From NCBI RefSeq assembly GCF_015686695.1, contig NZ_JADPMR010000004.1, forward strand, positions 682,001-746,000: a DNA stretch of 64,000 nt, read 5' to 3'. This DNA comes from Vibrio nitrifigilis. Lineage in GTDB: Bacteria > Pseudomonadota > Gammaproteobacteria > Enterobacterales > Vibrionaceae. Below the pieces are notes generated by a model. That model searched no databases and was not told the origin of the DNA. It was given only the letters and a program-made list of their open reading frames with translations. Within the stretch, counting starts at the first letter, position 1. Every line of letters begins with the position of its first letter. This document shows, piece after piece, positions 1 to 6,625 of this stretch. Position numbers and translations under genes: made by a program.

Positions 1-480
1 GCGACGGCCATTTATACGGGCACTAATTACACGGAAATTGAAAAGATGTATCGCTACGTTGTCTTCAATTGCCTAATTGGTAATGGTGATGCTCATCTAA
101 AAAACTTCGCTTTGCAATATACACCGGATATGCAGAATATTTTTGTGTCACCTCCTTTTGATATCACCCATACGCCAGTTTATCCAACGCTCAATATTAC
201 TGGTGTTCAGATGGCATTGAAGATGGCTAAGAGTAAAGAATTCCCAGACCGGAAGACCTTACTCAACCTGGCAGAATCGAAAGAGTTTAAATTAAGAGAC
301 GCGAAAGAAATCATTGAATCAACGGCAGAAGGGATTTTGCAATCGATTGAAGGTAGTAGCGAAGTCAGTTTGATTCCAGGTTTAAGGGAGTCCATCATTA
401 AGTCGGTCGATATTGGTGCTTCTTTGGCGTACAACAACAAAGGATACCGTCATGCACCAAAAAGAAAGTATCCGCGCTAG
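1..480 (+). CDS. HipA-like serine/threonine kinase toxin, C-terminal part
   Basis: The frame is open from the first base, so the gene starts left of the window and only about 159 C-terminal residues are present. The catalytic-loop motif GNGDAHLKNF is typical of HipA-family kinases (Asp as base, Asn for metal). It is followed by a metal-binding DITHTP segment and the mostly helical C-terminal lobe. HipA kinases phosphorylate aminoacyl-tRNA synthetases or other targets and are normally encoded after an HTH antitoxin (HipB), which would lie outside the window. The catalytic residues visible here look intact. Chromosomal toxin-antitoxin modules are common in Vibrio accessory DNA, and this one sits beside dif-associated mobile DNA. 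Whether the missing N-terminal part is complete cannot be judged. Confidence 0.85.
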   Translation, partial: ATAIYTGTNYTEIEKMYRYVVFNCLIGNGDAHLKNFALQYTPDMQNIFVSPPFDITHTPVYPTLNITGVQMALKMAKSKEFPDRKTLLNLAESKEFKLRDAKEIIESTAEGILQSIEGSSEVSLIPGLRESIIKSVDIGASLAYNNKGYRHAPKRKYPR

Positions 481-494
481 ACAACGCATGAACT

Positions 495-1241
495 TTAGCT
501 AAGTAAGTTGAATGTTTTGTACTTAGTGTATTTATGAATGACCTTTGCGTCGATCGGTTGTGTGCAATAGCCAAGGCAGTAGTCATTAAAATAAACACGG
601 CGATAGTGAATGTGGTCTTCATTAAGTAGTGCACTCACTTCTAATAATTTGCTCACTTTCTTGGTGCCCACTACCGTTTTACCAAACGCAGATGTAATCC
701 ATTGATAAAGTGGCTCACTGATATTCAAGTTGAGCCGGCCATCGGTAACAGGCTCTAAAATGATGGCCAGGCTTGCCTTAGCAAACAGAGACATGATTTG
801 CTGATCGCTTAATGCCAGAGTCGTTATCAGTTTTCGGTTGATGAAAAACGCTTGTTTGTAATTAATGACGTCGTCGTTAAAAAGAAGACGTTGGGAATCG
901 GGGAGCGCATCACCGAGAACAGTCGAGACTGCGACACATGTTTTCGTCGGGCGCTCAAAGATTGTTTTACCTGCATCTATAATTTCAATATGTTGTTCTT
1001 CTTCTGTGGGCAATTCTTGCTGAGAAACGGGGACGATCTTTGGCGCTAGTGCCAAATTTTGTTCCAATGCTGCTCGAGCTGAAGGTGTCAGCGTCAATGT
1101 TATATGATTACTTTCTTGTTGTGAGGGTTTCATCCTAGCCAACCAAGCCGCTCCAGTCGCGTGCGCAACCTGGGCGATGGCTTTTCCTAGATTCATATCA
1201 ATATCATCTGCTAAATAGACAGTGATGTCCTGATTTTTCAT
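495..1241 (-). CDS. PTH2-like peptidyl-tRNA hydrolase fold protein with extra C-terminal domain
   Basis: The first 115 or so residues resemble the PTH2 / DUF2000 fold. There is a Gly-Lys-x-x-x-Gln-x-x-His-Ala element (GKAIAQVAHATGAA, near residue 19) and a distal DAGKTIFERPTKTCVAV segment, which matches the D-G-x-T-x-x-x-x-x-T strand of that family. Residues 120-248 are not recognised by me; they are basic and aromatic near the end (HYRRVYFNDYCLGYC). Bona fide PTH2 cleaves peptidyl-tRNA, but whether this longer bacterial version does is unknown. It is convergent with the HipA-like gene, with only about 14 bp between the stops. Its ATG follows a plausible Shine-Dalgarno (AAAAGGATAACC). The fold call is moderate; the function is inferred. 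Confidence 0.6.
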   Translation of the reverse strand: MKNQDITVYLADDIDMNLGKAIAQVAHATGAAWLARMKPSQQESNHITLTLTPSARAALEQNLALAPKIVPVSQQELPTEEEQHIEIIDAGKTIFERPTKTCVAVSTVLGDALPDSQRLLFNDDVINYKQAFFINRKLITTLALSDQQIMSLFAKASLAIILEPVTDGRLNLNISEPLYQWITSAFGKTVVGTKKVSKLLEVSALLNEDHIHYRRVYFNDYCLGYCTQPIDAKVIHKYTKYKTFNLLS

Positions 1242-1748
1242 GGTTATCCTTTTCTTTTTCAGATAGATAAAGAAATTATCTCATATTCACTCAATAGAAA
1301 GATCTTTCTTTTACAACTGTTCTCAGTCAAACACAACGTTAGCCATAACGATACGATATATATATCAAGCGGCCATGATAGAGTAGGGATAACATATAAA
1401 AAACTTGGTATAGGCAATTTGTTGTAATTCTTACTGAGTAGGTACTAGACTAAATAGTGATGAAATTGCCTTTCATAAAAACTTGCATGAATATAACTTC
1501 CATTCGCCCGCACCCTGCGGGCTTTTTTTGGTGTCTATCCAAAGTGAGGAAATTGTGGTTATAGCGTTGATTAATAAGAAAACCAGTGCGGTTAATGTTT
1601 TCTTGTGTAAACTCTGCGGCTTAATCAAAATGATCTAAAATAGGTAAGTTATAATAAGTGACAGTGTAATTAGAATCTCAGCATGTTGGGTCTTAAACAA
1701 AGGACCGTTCAATAATTCATTCACACTGCAAAGTGGTCGTTAGGAAAC
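1242..1748. other. intergenic region between the PTH2-like gene and phage/IS debris
   Basis: I see no convincing coding sequence here. It contains the start region of the minus-strand PTH2-like gene, AT-rich DNA, and an isolated intrinsic terminator near 1506-1529 that has no protein gene ahead of it on the plus strand. Confidence 0.6.
1506..1529 (+). terminator. orphan Rho-independent terminator
   Basis: A perfect 6-bp GC-rich stem (GCCCGC / GCGGGC) with a five-base loop is followed immediately by seven T residues. No plus-strand protein gene lies upstream within 260 bp (the HipA-like gene ends at 480), so it may end a small RNA or be the leftover end of a lost gene. Confidence 0.7.
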
Positions 1749-1818
1749 AAAGACAAACAAACTCCCATGATTTGAATCTACCAGCGTCCAGAATCTATGA
1801 AATGCGCAAAGGGAAACG
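1749..1818 (+). pseudogene. fragment of a filamentous-phage repressor gene
   Basis: Translated in two frames, this stretch gives KDKQ, then HDLN, then SRIYEMRKGKR. It is a close match to residues 20-45 of the intact prophage repressor at 8566-8934 (KDKQ, AHDLN, SRICEMRKGKR). The DNA matches nearly base for base over about 35 nt around 1785-1818. A one-base shift lies between KDKQ and HDLN. The fragment stops abruptly where the ISNCY-type transposase remnant begins near 1820. This is best read as the debris of an earlier, related phage insertion at the same dif locus, broken by the IS. It is too short to be functional. Confidence 0.8.
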
Positions 1819-1821
1819 CTT

Positions 1822-2200
1822 ATTAGGGCTGCGTCCTTCAAACCAGTCATGATGAGAACCATCAATTTGGATCAGTTCACCCAGGCAATCTCGGCGGTAA
1901 CGAGGCTGATAAACACGTGGCTGACGTTGCGAATGTGGTACCCAAAGGCCATCGGCGATCATCCACTGGCGTGAGGTCTCATTGGAAACCGGTAAATTAT
2001 TGATCTCTAACAATTTTTCTTGTGCTAATGTTGGAACAAAATCCGCATAGTGCTTTCGAACAATCGCTAAGATAGTCTGTCGATAGACGCTGTACTTGGC
2101 GCTCACTCAAGTTGAGGATATCTGCCGCATCCGCACGGCGTAAACGATGTTCACACACATCATTGATCACTTTGTAACGTGAAAGGTCTTTGTCACTCAT
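1822..2200 (-). pseudogene. ISNCY-type transposase, truncated and frameshifted
   Basis: The N-terminal reading frame (2200 leftwards) begins MSDKDLSRYKVINDV and continues into a helix-turn-helix with SERQVQRL, the characteristic start of a transposase group I recall as ISNCY. A shift or small deletion near 2100 moves the homology to a second frame with TILAIVRKHYADF, then LGELIQIDGSHHDWFEGRSP. The last part is the first catalytic Asp region of the DDE domain. The remaining two thirds of the enzyme are absent; after RSP the frame runs into the phage-repressor fragment. The element is therefore dead. It lies directly against the left prophage attachment site. Confidence 0.8.
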
Positions 2201-2261
2201 AGTTATGTCCCTTAAATCAGTTCACATAAGAATGAGGCTAGCTGTAGAACCTAAAAAAAGA

Positions 2262-2302
2262 GACATTTTAACTTTGCTAAAAAGTGACATTACAACTTTG
2301 CT
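2262..2302. repeat. tandem subterminal repeats of the IS end
   Basis: Two direct copies of a 17-bp unit, GACATTTTAACTTTGCT (2262-2278) and GACATTACAACTTTGCT (2286-2302), are spaced 24 bp apart. They lie just upstream of the transposase start and only 12 bp from the phage attachment site. Their position suits transposase-binding repeats at the outer end of the IS. Confidence 0.65.
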
Positions 2303-2313
2303 CTTACTACCTT

Positions 2314-2342
2314 AGTGCGTATTATGTAAACTTAAGGTAAAT
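2314..2342 (+). other. left prophage attachment site (host XerC arm, phage-derived other arm)
   Basis: The XerC-type arm AGTGCGTATTA (2314-2324) is the same as my recollection of the V. cholerae dif1 XerC arm. The following bases (TGTAAA, then CTTAAGGTAAAT) match the dif XerD arm poorly. That is expected for the phage side after XerC-mediated strand exchange. It pairs with the good dif-like site at 8909-8936. Confidence 0.75.
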
Positions 2343-2394
2343 AGTGCGTCAAGTTGCAGTGAAATAAACTCTACCCCTTTGAGGGTAGAAGTTA

Positions 2395-2769
2395 GTGAAG
2401 TACAACGAGATGACCAAAAACTATGTTTTTCGTGAATTAAAATGTGGTTTAACCATCGAAGAAACAGCCGAAATATGTTTTAAAACTGTGAGAACCGTCA
2501 AAGAATGGGACGCAGGAAAACCAATACCAAAAGAGTGTAGGCGATTGATGAGAGTTATATCGAATAGAGAACTACACCACAGTGAGCAGTGGGAACAATT
2601 CGAAGTAAGGAACGGGAGACTAAAGTTACCAACAGGGCAATACGTTACACCGCAACAAATTTTAACAGGAATTGCACTATTGGAAATCCAATCAATAAAC
2701 GAAATTGGCGTTAACACAAAACTGTTAAAGTACGCCAGAGCACTTGCCAAGTTAATGCCAAACCGATAA
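2395..2769 (+). CDS. phage protein, DUF3653-like putative regulator
   Basis: This is a 124-residue basic protein. Its N-terminal half reads like a small DNA-binding helix bundle (EETAEICFKTVRTVKEWDAG), the signature I associate with DUF3653 phage proteins. The function is not established. The listed start is GTG with GAGGG about 10 nt upstream; an ATG at 2410 is an alternative and fits the usual start of relatives (MTKNYVF). The gene lies just inside the left prophage end and runs opposite to the structural operon. In the circular phage it would lie directly downstream of the repressor gene, overlapping its extended end. In the prophage it is cut off from that promoter. A small palindrome (2774-2790) follows the stop. 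Confidence 0.75.
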   Translation: MKYNEMTKNYVFRELKCGLTIEETAEICFKTVRTVKEWDAGKPIPKECRRLMRVISNRELHHSEQWEQFEVRNGRLKLPTGQYVTPQQILTGIALLEIQSINEIGVNTKLLKYARALAKLMPNR

Positions 2770-3232
2770 ATCATGTCTCATTTTGAGACAAGGGTACACA
2801 TGTATAAAAAGACAGGGTAAGCGGTTCGCCCTGTATTTATCCTTAAGACTTTCACCCCGTATTACTATACGGGGCGCGCTAAATTCAAAACCCTGCATCT
2901 CCAAAAACCGACCGACCGGAGCAAGAACCGGTACGAATTTAAACGCTGAACTACCTCAATGGTCTAGCAGGAGGAAGGGAAGTTTTTTCAACAAAGGCAA
3001 GGACGCAGGTTTTCGCACGTTTTATCCTGGCAATCAATTTAGTCCTGGGGGCGTGCTTGTACCGCTAAAGCGGTGAGTCGCTCCGCTCCGTGTCGCGCAA
3101 GCGCGAGATAGTCGGGAGGAGTTGTATGTCATTTTTGACATACAGAATTGACATACAAACAAACAGGGGGGGTTATTCCTTTCCTCGGTTCCTCCCCGGC
3201 GAAACGGGGCCCCTCCGAGGAAAGGACATAGA
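2770..3232. other. structured phage intergenic region (candidate replication origins and packaging signal)
   Basis: There is no credible gene; the plus-strand frame across 2783-3076 has no family resemblance. The region is packed with hairpins: TGTCTCA/TGAGACA (2774-2790), ACCGCT/AGCGGT near 3060-3073, TCGCG/CGCGA near 3093-3106, TGTATGTCA/TGACATACA (3123-3144) with a third half copy at 3149-3157, and a large 48-bp stem-loop (3178-3225). Filamentous phages keep their plus and minus origins and packaging hairpin in one such non-coding region. The assignment to specific functions is inference. Confidence 0.6.
3178..3225. repeat. large two-tier stem-loop next to the zot-like gene end
   Basis: The outer arms CCTTTCCTCGG (3178-3188) and CCGAGGAAAGG (3215-3225) pair over 11 bp. 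Inside them CCCCG (3194-3198) pairs with CGGGG (3205-3209) around GCGAAA. It lies 7 bp beyond the Zot-like stop codon, so it could be a transcript end, a packaging signal, or both. Confidence 0.75.
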
Positions 3233-4366
3233 CTAGAATTTTATTGGGGATGCTTCTGCAATTAAATCCGGCTGAGTCATTACAGCCTCTCTACAAACTA
3301 CTATTCTTGATGAATCGTGAAAATACGCCTCATAAACACATGAGGCCAATTCTTTAAATTCATAACCCATCTTCTTTAAATCATAGTTATTAAGCGTAAA
3401 CATTTTCTGAGCGCCAGAATATACATCAAGATAAACACGATTAAATGTATTATCGGCATCGACAACCGTATCGTTTCTTTTTCTGGATATATAGGAAACT
3501 TGTTTAGAATATCCAGCCACAAATAAATCATAATCAGCTAATGGGCCAAAATTCTTACGCCTTGGTTTGGGCGAACCGCTAGGAACCTGAGCCTTTGTAT
3601 TTACAGTAACAGTTGACTGAACTTTATTTACATGGGCATGTTTGACTGTTTTATCTTCCCTTATTACAAGCTGATAGACCAACAAAACAATGGTCAAGCA
3701 GAACATGAAACCAGCACCAATGAAAGGCCATGTTTTCCAGAGTGGCTTAACATCAGCCGCAGCAGCCTCGACAACAGCACCGGAACTTTGAGTGTGACTC
3801 TGATAGAAGGGAAAATACTCTTTCTTATATCTACGCTGCTCGACGTTTAAGTCCTCGGACGTATCACCAAGGCGCACTTTCTTGGTGTAGGTCTTATCGC
3901 TACCAAAAGCGGTATTTTTAGCGCAGTAATACGTCATTTCAATCATTGCCTTAACGTCCTTATGAATCTTGCGTAGATTCTGCGTTAAGAGAACAATATC
4001 TATCCCGTAGTGACCATGAAGCGAGTAAAACTCTAATATCTTTGAGTCTAGCTGTCTGTTTGGTAGAACCATATGAGCCTCATCCACAACGAAAAGAGGC
4101 CCACGGTTTTGCTCATCACGCCAATCATCTTGGTAATCTTCAAAGCGCGAAAAAGGGCGCTGCATACTGCCGTATTCTGATAACTTGCCGTCTACCACCT
4201 TGATAAGGTCTCTAACATGAGGGCCGAATACCTTAACGAACTGGTCAACGTTAAGTGACACATTAGTCACGACCTTGCGACCATCTTGAATGGCAGGAAT
4301 TATATGATAGACAACAGACTCGTATGATTTACCGCTACGAGGACGGCCAACAATACCATATATCAT
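3233..4366 (-). CDS. Zot-like inovirus assembly ATPase (pI)
   Basis: This is a 377-residue inner-membrane protein of the Zot/pI family, the ATPase that drives virion assembly and extrusion. Starting at MIYGIVGRPRSGKS it has a Walker A (residues 7-14) and a Walker B with hydrophobic lead-in (LFVVDEAH). One membrane span near residues 215-238 (FIGAGFMFCLTIVLLVYQLVI) separates the cytoplasmic ATPase from a periplasmic C-terminal part. The frame extends 26 codons further upstream, but ATG at 4366 is preferred. It overlaps the stop of the pVI-like gene by one base (TAATG), a typical translational coupling. The C-terminal region, which in CTX phage gives the enterotoxic peptide, is not obviously conserved, so I claim no toxicity. 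Confidence 0.9.
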   Translation of the reverse strand: MIYGIVGRPRSGKSYESVVYHIIPAIQDGRKVVTNVSLNVDQFVKVFGPHVRDLIKVVDGKLSEYGSMQRPFSRFEDYQDDWRDEQNRGPLFVVDEAHMVLPNRQLDSKILEFYSLHGHYGIDIVLLTQNLRKIHKDVKAMIEMTYYCAKNTAFGSDKTYTKKVRLGDTSEDLNVEQRRYKKEYFPFYQSHTQSSGAVVEAAAADVKPLWKTWPFIGAGFMFCLTIVLLVYQLVIREDKTVKHAHVNKVQSTVTVNTKAQVPSGSPKPRRKNFGPLADYDLFVAGYSKQVSYISRKRNDTVVDADNTFNRVYLDVYSGAQKMFTLNNYDLKKMGYEFKELASCVYEAYFHDSSRIVVCREAVMTQPDLIAEASPIKF

Positions 4367-4683
4367 TATGAGCCCAACCTTGTGAACGGAATCAACTGTA
4401 GAACGAGACGAATACCAATGGCAGTCGCTATCAATACCAAGCAATTAGGCAGTCCAATATTGGACAGAACCCAAGCAGCGGTTGAAGGTATAGAATCAGT
4501 TAATTCAGACAAATCAAAGGGAGCAAATAACGTCATAATATAACTAATGACGACCTCGATTAAATCAAATATTTGGTCGAATACCCATGCAAATAAATCC
4601 TTAAGCGCATCTACCAGACTTAGAAATAACTTATAGAAGAACTCTAATAAGTCATTAAATAATTCTACTATCCAATCCCACAT
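4366..4683 (-). CDS. pVI-like minor coat protein (DUF2523 type)
   Basis: This 105-residue hydrophobic protein has an amphipathic aromatic N-terminus (MWDWIVELFNDLLEFFYKL), a middle membrane-associated stretch and a C-terminal membrane span (LVLIATAIGIRLVLQLI). Length, hydropathy and position between pIII-like and Zot-like genes fit the DUF2523 / pVI family (Ace position in CTX phage). That family caps the virion together with pIII. It starts one base after the pIII-like stop region and shares a base with the next start, so the three genes probably form one translated unit. Confidence 0.85.
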   Translation of the reverse strand: MWDWIVELFNDLLEFFYKLFLSLVDALKDLFAWVFDQIFDLIEVVISYIMTLFAPFDLSELTDSIPSTAAWVLSNIGLPNCLVLIATAIGIRLVLQLIPFTRLGS

Positions 4684-4684
4684 A

Positions 4685-6082
4685 TTAACCCCCGAATATT
4701 ATTTTGCGGCAAGCAAATAGAGTTGAAATGTACATGATGATTCGGACTAAATAGAATATCGTGTCCCAATCAATATAATCATTAAAATCAAACGTACCCA
4801 GTAGCCAGAATTCCATTGTTAGACTCGGTCTAGACGCATTAGACAAGTCGATTGAACCGAATATGTCACTAATGCCACTAGTGACCGTCTCAGCGATGGA
4901 ATCAAATCGGTCATTAAAGACCCCGACAATTCCGTCAGGATAACTAGGCGTATAGAACGATTCACAAGTTTCCCCATCTAAGCAACCATCACTCAGGCCA
5001 GCGCCAGACGTGTCCAAATTCCCAAGGCCCGTGACCGCATCAGCAATTGTTCCAACATCATCACCAATTCCATCAACAGCCGAAGCGATACCATCAACCG
5101 ATTCACCAACAGCATCAACAGAGTCTTTAACGTCAGACACTGAATCATTCACCAAATCAACGGAGTCTTTGACGTTAGTCACTGCATCAGTATTGGCTTG
5201 CATCTTCTCGTTAAAATCACTATTGAGCGCCTCAATAGCCGCTTGAGTTTGATTACCTTCTGAGACGACAGCCGAATCAATAGAATTAAGGGCCGATGTC
5301 ACACTAGAATTCATGGTATCAACAGCAGACACGACTGCATCTAAATCGGCATCACTGGTTGAATCATCGGAAGAGTCGGAACCATCAGACGAGCCAGAAT
5401 CGTCCGATGAATCAGAACCATCATCAGAGCCGGAATCGCCAGAATCTGAACCATCGTCAGAACCTGAATCACCTGAATCTGAATCATCGCCACTAGTAGA
5501 ACGTGAACTAATACCGTCCTCATCGCATGATTCGCCAGTAGAGATAAGCGAAGATGAACAGGTTCCAAGAGTATCGGAGCAAACAGAGGAGTTATCTTTA
5601 TAGGTACAACTGGACGCACAAACATACACATGAGTGCCGTAAGTACTGTAATCCCAACTATAGGAGCTTGTTTCTAATCCCGCCTCACAGGATTCCGTGT
5701 CATCGTCCCCGCCATCATCGGTTGACTCTTCACAAACACCATCATCATTCAAAGACTCACCGTCAGGACATGATTCTGTGGTATATGTACCAAACGCGAT
5801 AAGTGCGTAAGAAGAGAAAGAACCACTACCATTTTCTGGACTTGTATACGAACCACTACCATAAACACGATTCCCACTATCATAAACCGTTTCTATCGTG
5901 TACGTGAAAACACCACGAGTAAACTCCATTCCTACGAAACAATTATATGAAGTGAAAACTTCCCCAACAGTATTTAGGCAAGTTAAGCCCTGCAAACTAA
6001 CTTGTTCGACTTGGTAGTAAGTTGTCGAATATGAATAAAAGGGTGAGCCGAGAAAAAGGAATAGTAAAAGAAGTCGTTTCAT
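4685..6082 (-). CDS. pIII-like adsorption (minor coat) protein
   Basis: This 465-residue protein has a clear signal peptide (MKRLLLLFLFLGSPFYSYS). A Cys-containing N-terminal region (residues 20-190) is followed by an Asp/Ser/Gly-rich low-complexity linker (about 195-245) and a heptad-like region rich in DSV repeats (about 265-360). A single membrane anchor with a short basic tail ends the protein (IIMYISTLFACRKII). This is the architecture of inovirus pIII / OrfU: receptor-binding domains, a flexible linker and a C-terminal anchor. The N-terminal domains decide which pilus or receptor is used; I cannot assign it. The start has a good Shine-Dalgarno (AGGTGA) and is separated from the coat genes by a terminator. 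The highly skewed linker explains open frames on the other strand. Confidence 0.88.
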   Translation of the reverse strand: MKRLLLLFLFLGSPFYSYSTTYYQVEQVSLQGLTCLNTVGEVFTSYNCFVGMEFTRGVFTYTIETVYDSGNRVYGSGSYTSPENGSGSFSSYALIAFGTYTTESCPDGESLNDDGVCEESTDDGGDDDTESCEAGLETSSYSWDYSTYGTHVYVCASSCTYKDNSSVCSDTLGTCSSSLISTGESCDEDGISSRSTSGDDSDSGDSGSDDGSDSGDSGSDDGSDSSDDSGSSDGSDSSDDSTSDADLDAVVSAVDTMNSSVTSALNSIDSAVVSEGNQTQAAIEALNSDFNEKMQANTDAVTNVKDSVDLVNDSVSDVKDSVDAVGESVDGIASAVDGIGDDVGTIADAVTGLGNLDTSGAGLSDGCLDGETCESFYTPSYPDGIVGVFNDRFDSIAETVTSGISDIFGSIDLSNASRPSLTMEFWLLGTFDFNDYIDWDTIFYLVRIIMYISTLFACRKIIFGG

Positions 6083-6092
6083 ACTGTCACCT

Positions 6093-6117
6093 AAACAAAA
6101 GGGAGCCGAAGCCCCCT
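6093..6117 (-). terminator. central phage terminator with UUCG tetraloop
   Basis: On the minus strand the sequence reads GGGGGC-TTCG-GCTCCC followed by TTTTGTTT: a 6-bp stem closed by a stable UUCG loop, then a T run. It separates the strongly needed coat-protein genes from the pIII-like gene, as the central terminator does in Ff phages. Confidence 0.8.
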
Positions 6118-6120
6118 TGA

Positions 6121-6210
6121 TTAGTCGAAGTTCTGAGACGCTACAAAGCCAGCGAGTCCACCCAGTAGCGCAAAAACAATTAACTGAATATCGTGCAGGG
6201 CAATGAGCAT
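6121..6210 (-). CDS. tiny hydrophobic phage protein, candidate minor coat (pVII/pIX-like)
   Basis: The gene encodes 29 residues (MLIALHDIQLIVFALLGGLA then GFVASQNFD), a single membrane-spanning helix. It starts 9 bp after the stop of the 44-aa major coat gene and ends just before the central terminator, so it belongs to the highly expressed coat block. Size, hydropathy and place match the small end-cap proteins pVII/pIX of filamentous phages, but such proteins diverge too fast for a firm identity. It is shorter than common gene-calling cutoffs. Confidence 0.65.
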   Translation of the reverse strand: MLIALHDIQLIVFALLGGLAGFVASQNFD

Positions 6211-6219
6211 ATTCAGACC

Positions 6220-6354
6220 TTACGCTTTGTTGATAGCGCGCTTAGCAAGCGTAATTGCTTTCATTGCCAAAGCGATACCAACGATAGCCACGCCCGCAGT
6301 ACCAATGTAACCAGCTACTGTAGAAAGGTCGATTGCGCCAAAAATGTCATCCAT
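6220..6354 (-). CDS. major coat protein (pVIII-like), 44 aa
   Basis: The gene encodes 44 residues: an acidic N-terminus (MDDIFGAIDLSTV), a central Gly/Ala-rich membrane helix (YIGTAGVAIVGIALAMKAI) and a basic C-terminus (TLAKRAINKA). This acidic-hydrophobic-basic layout is diagnostic of inovirus major coat proteins: the basic end contacts DNA in the virion and the protein waits in the inner membrane before assembly. No cleavable leader is evident, as in Pf-like and some Vibrio phages. A Shine-Dalgarno (GAGGTAA) precedes the ATG. It sits between the 83-aa membrane protein and the 29-aa protein. Confidence 0.85.
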   Translation of the reverse strand: MDDIFGAIDLSTVAGYIGTAGVAIVGIALAMKAITLAKRAINKA

Positions 6355-6364
6355 AGTCGTTACC

Positions 6365-6616
6365 TCAAATTGTACGTATTAATCGAATAGCTATCTTGAT
6401 TGCATAGGTAGATAAGTAGCCAACTGCAAAGACAGCGAAGAAACCGAAGCTAAACGCAGAGCCAGCATCGGCGGCGGTAATCTGTGTGTATGACGACAAT
6501 GTATTGTACTCATCGACTGTTATACCGATATAACCCGATGAATCACCGCAGTCCTCAAGGGAGGTGTCAGTTACTGCGAGAAATCCATCACTATTAGGTA
6601 TCAAACAAACAGACAT
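6365..6616 (-). CDS. phage membrane protein, candidate minor coat protein
   Basis: This 83-residue protein has two cysteines in its N-terminal half and a C-terminal membrane segment (FSFGFFAVFAVGYLSTYAI) followed by a basic tail (KIAIRLIRTI). It lies between the ssDNA-binding protein and the major coat gene, with 9-10 bp gaps, so it is in the same transcript. By position it corresponds to the small minor structural proteins of Vf33-type phages. No detailed function is known to me. Confidence 0.75.
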   Translation of the reverse strand: MSVCLIPNSDGFLAVTDTSLEDCGDSSGYIGITVDEYNTLSSYTQITAADAGSAFSFGFFAVFAVGYLSTYAIKIAIRLIRTI

Positions 6617-6625
6617 ACCGATTCC

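Noticed and set aside
2783..3076. 97-aa plus-strand frame in the phage intergenic region
   Set aside because: It starts near a palindrome, has no recognisable composition and crosses several hairpins; more likely a non-coding origin region.
3233..4366. Zot as an enterotoxin
   Set aside because: Only the ATPase and membrane parts are recognisable; the CTX-type C-terminal toxin peptide was not seen, and the assembly role explains conservation.
5313..5603. Plus-strand Ser/Glu-rich open frame and similar frames across the pIII-like gene
   Set aside because: It is the mirror of the Asp/Ser/Gly-rich linker on the coding strand; skewed codons keep the opposite frames open.
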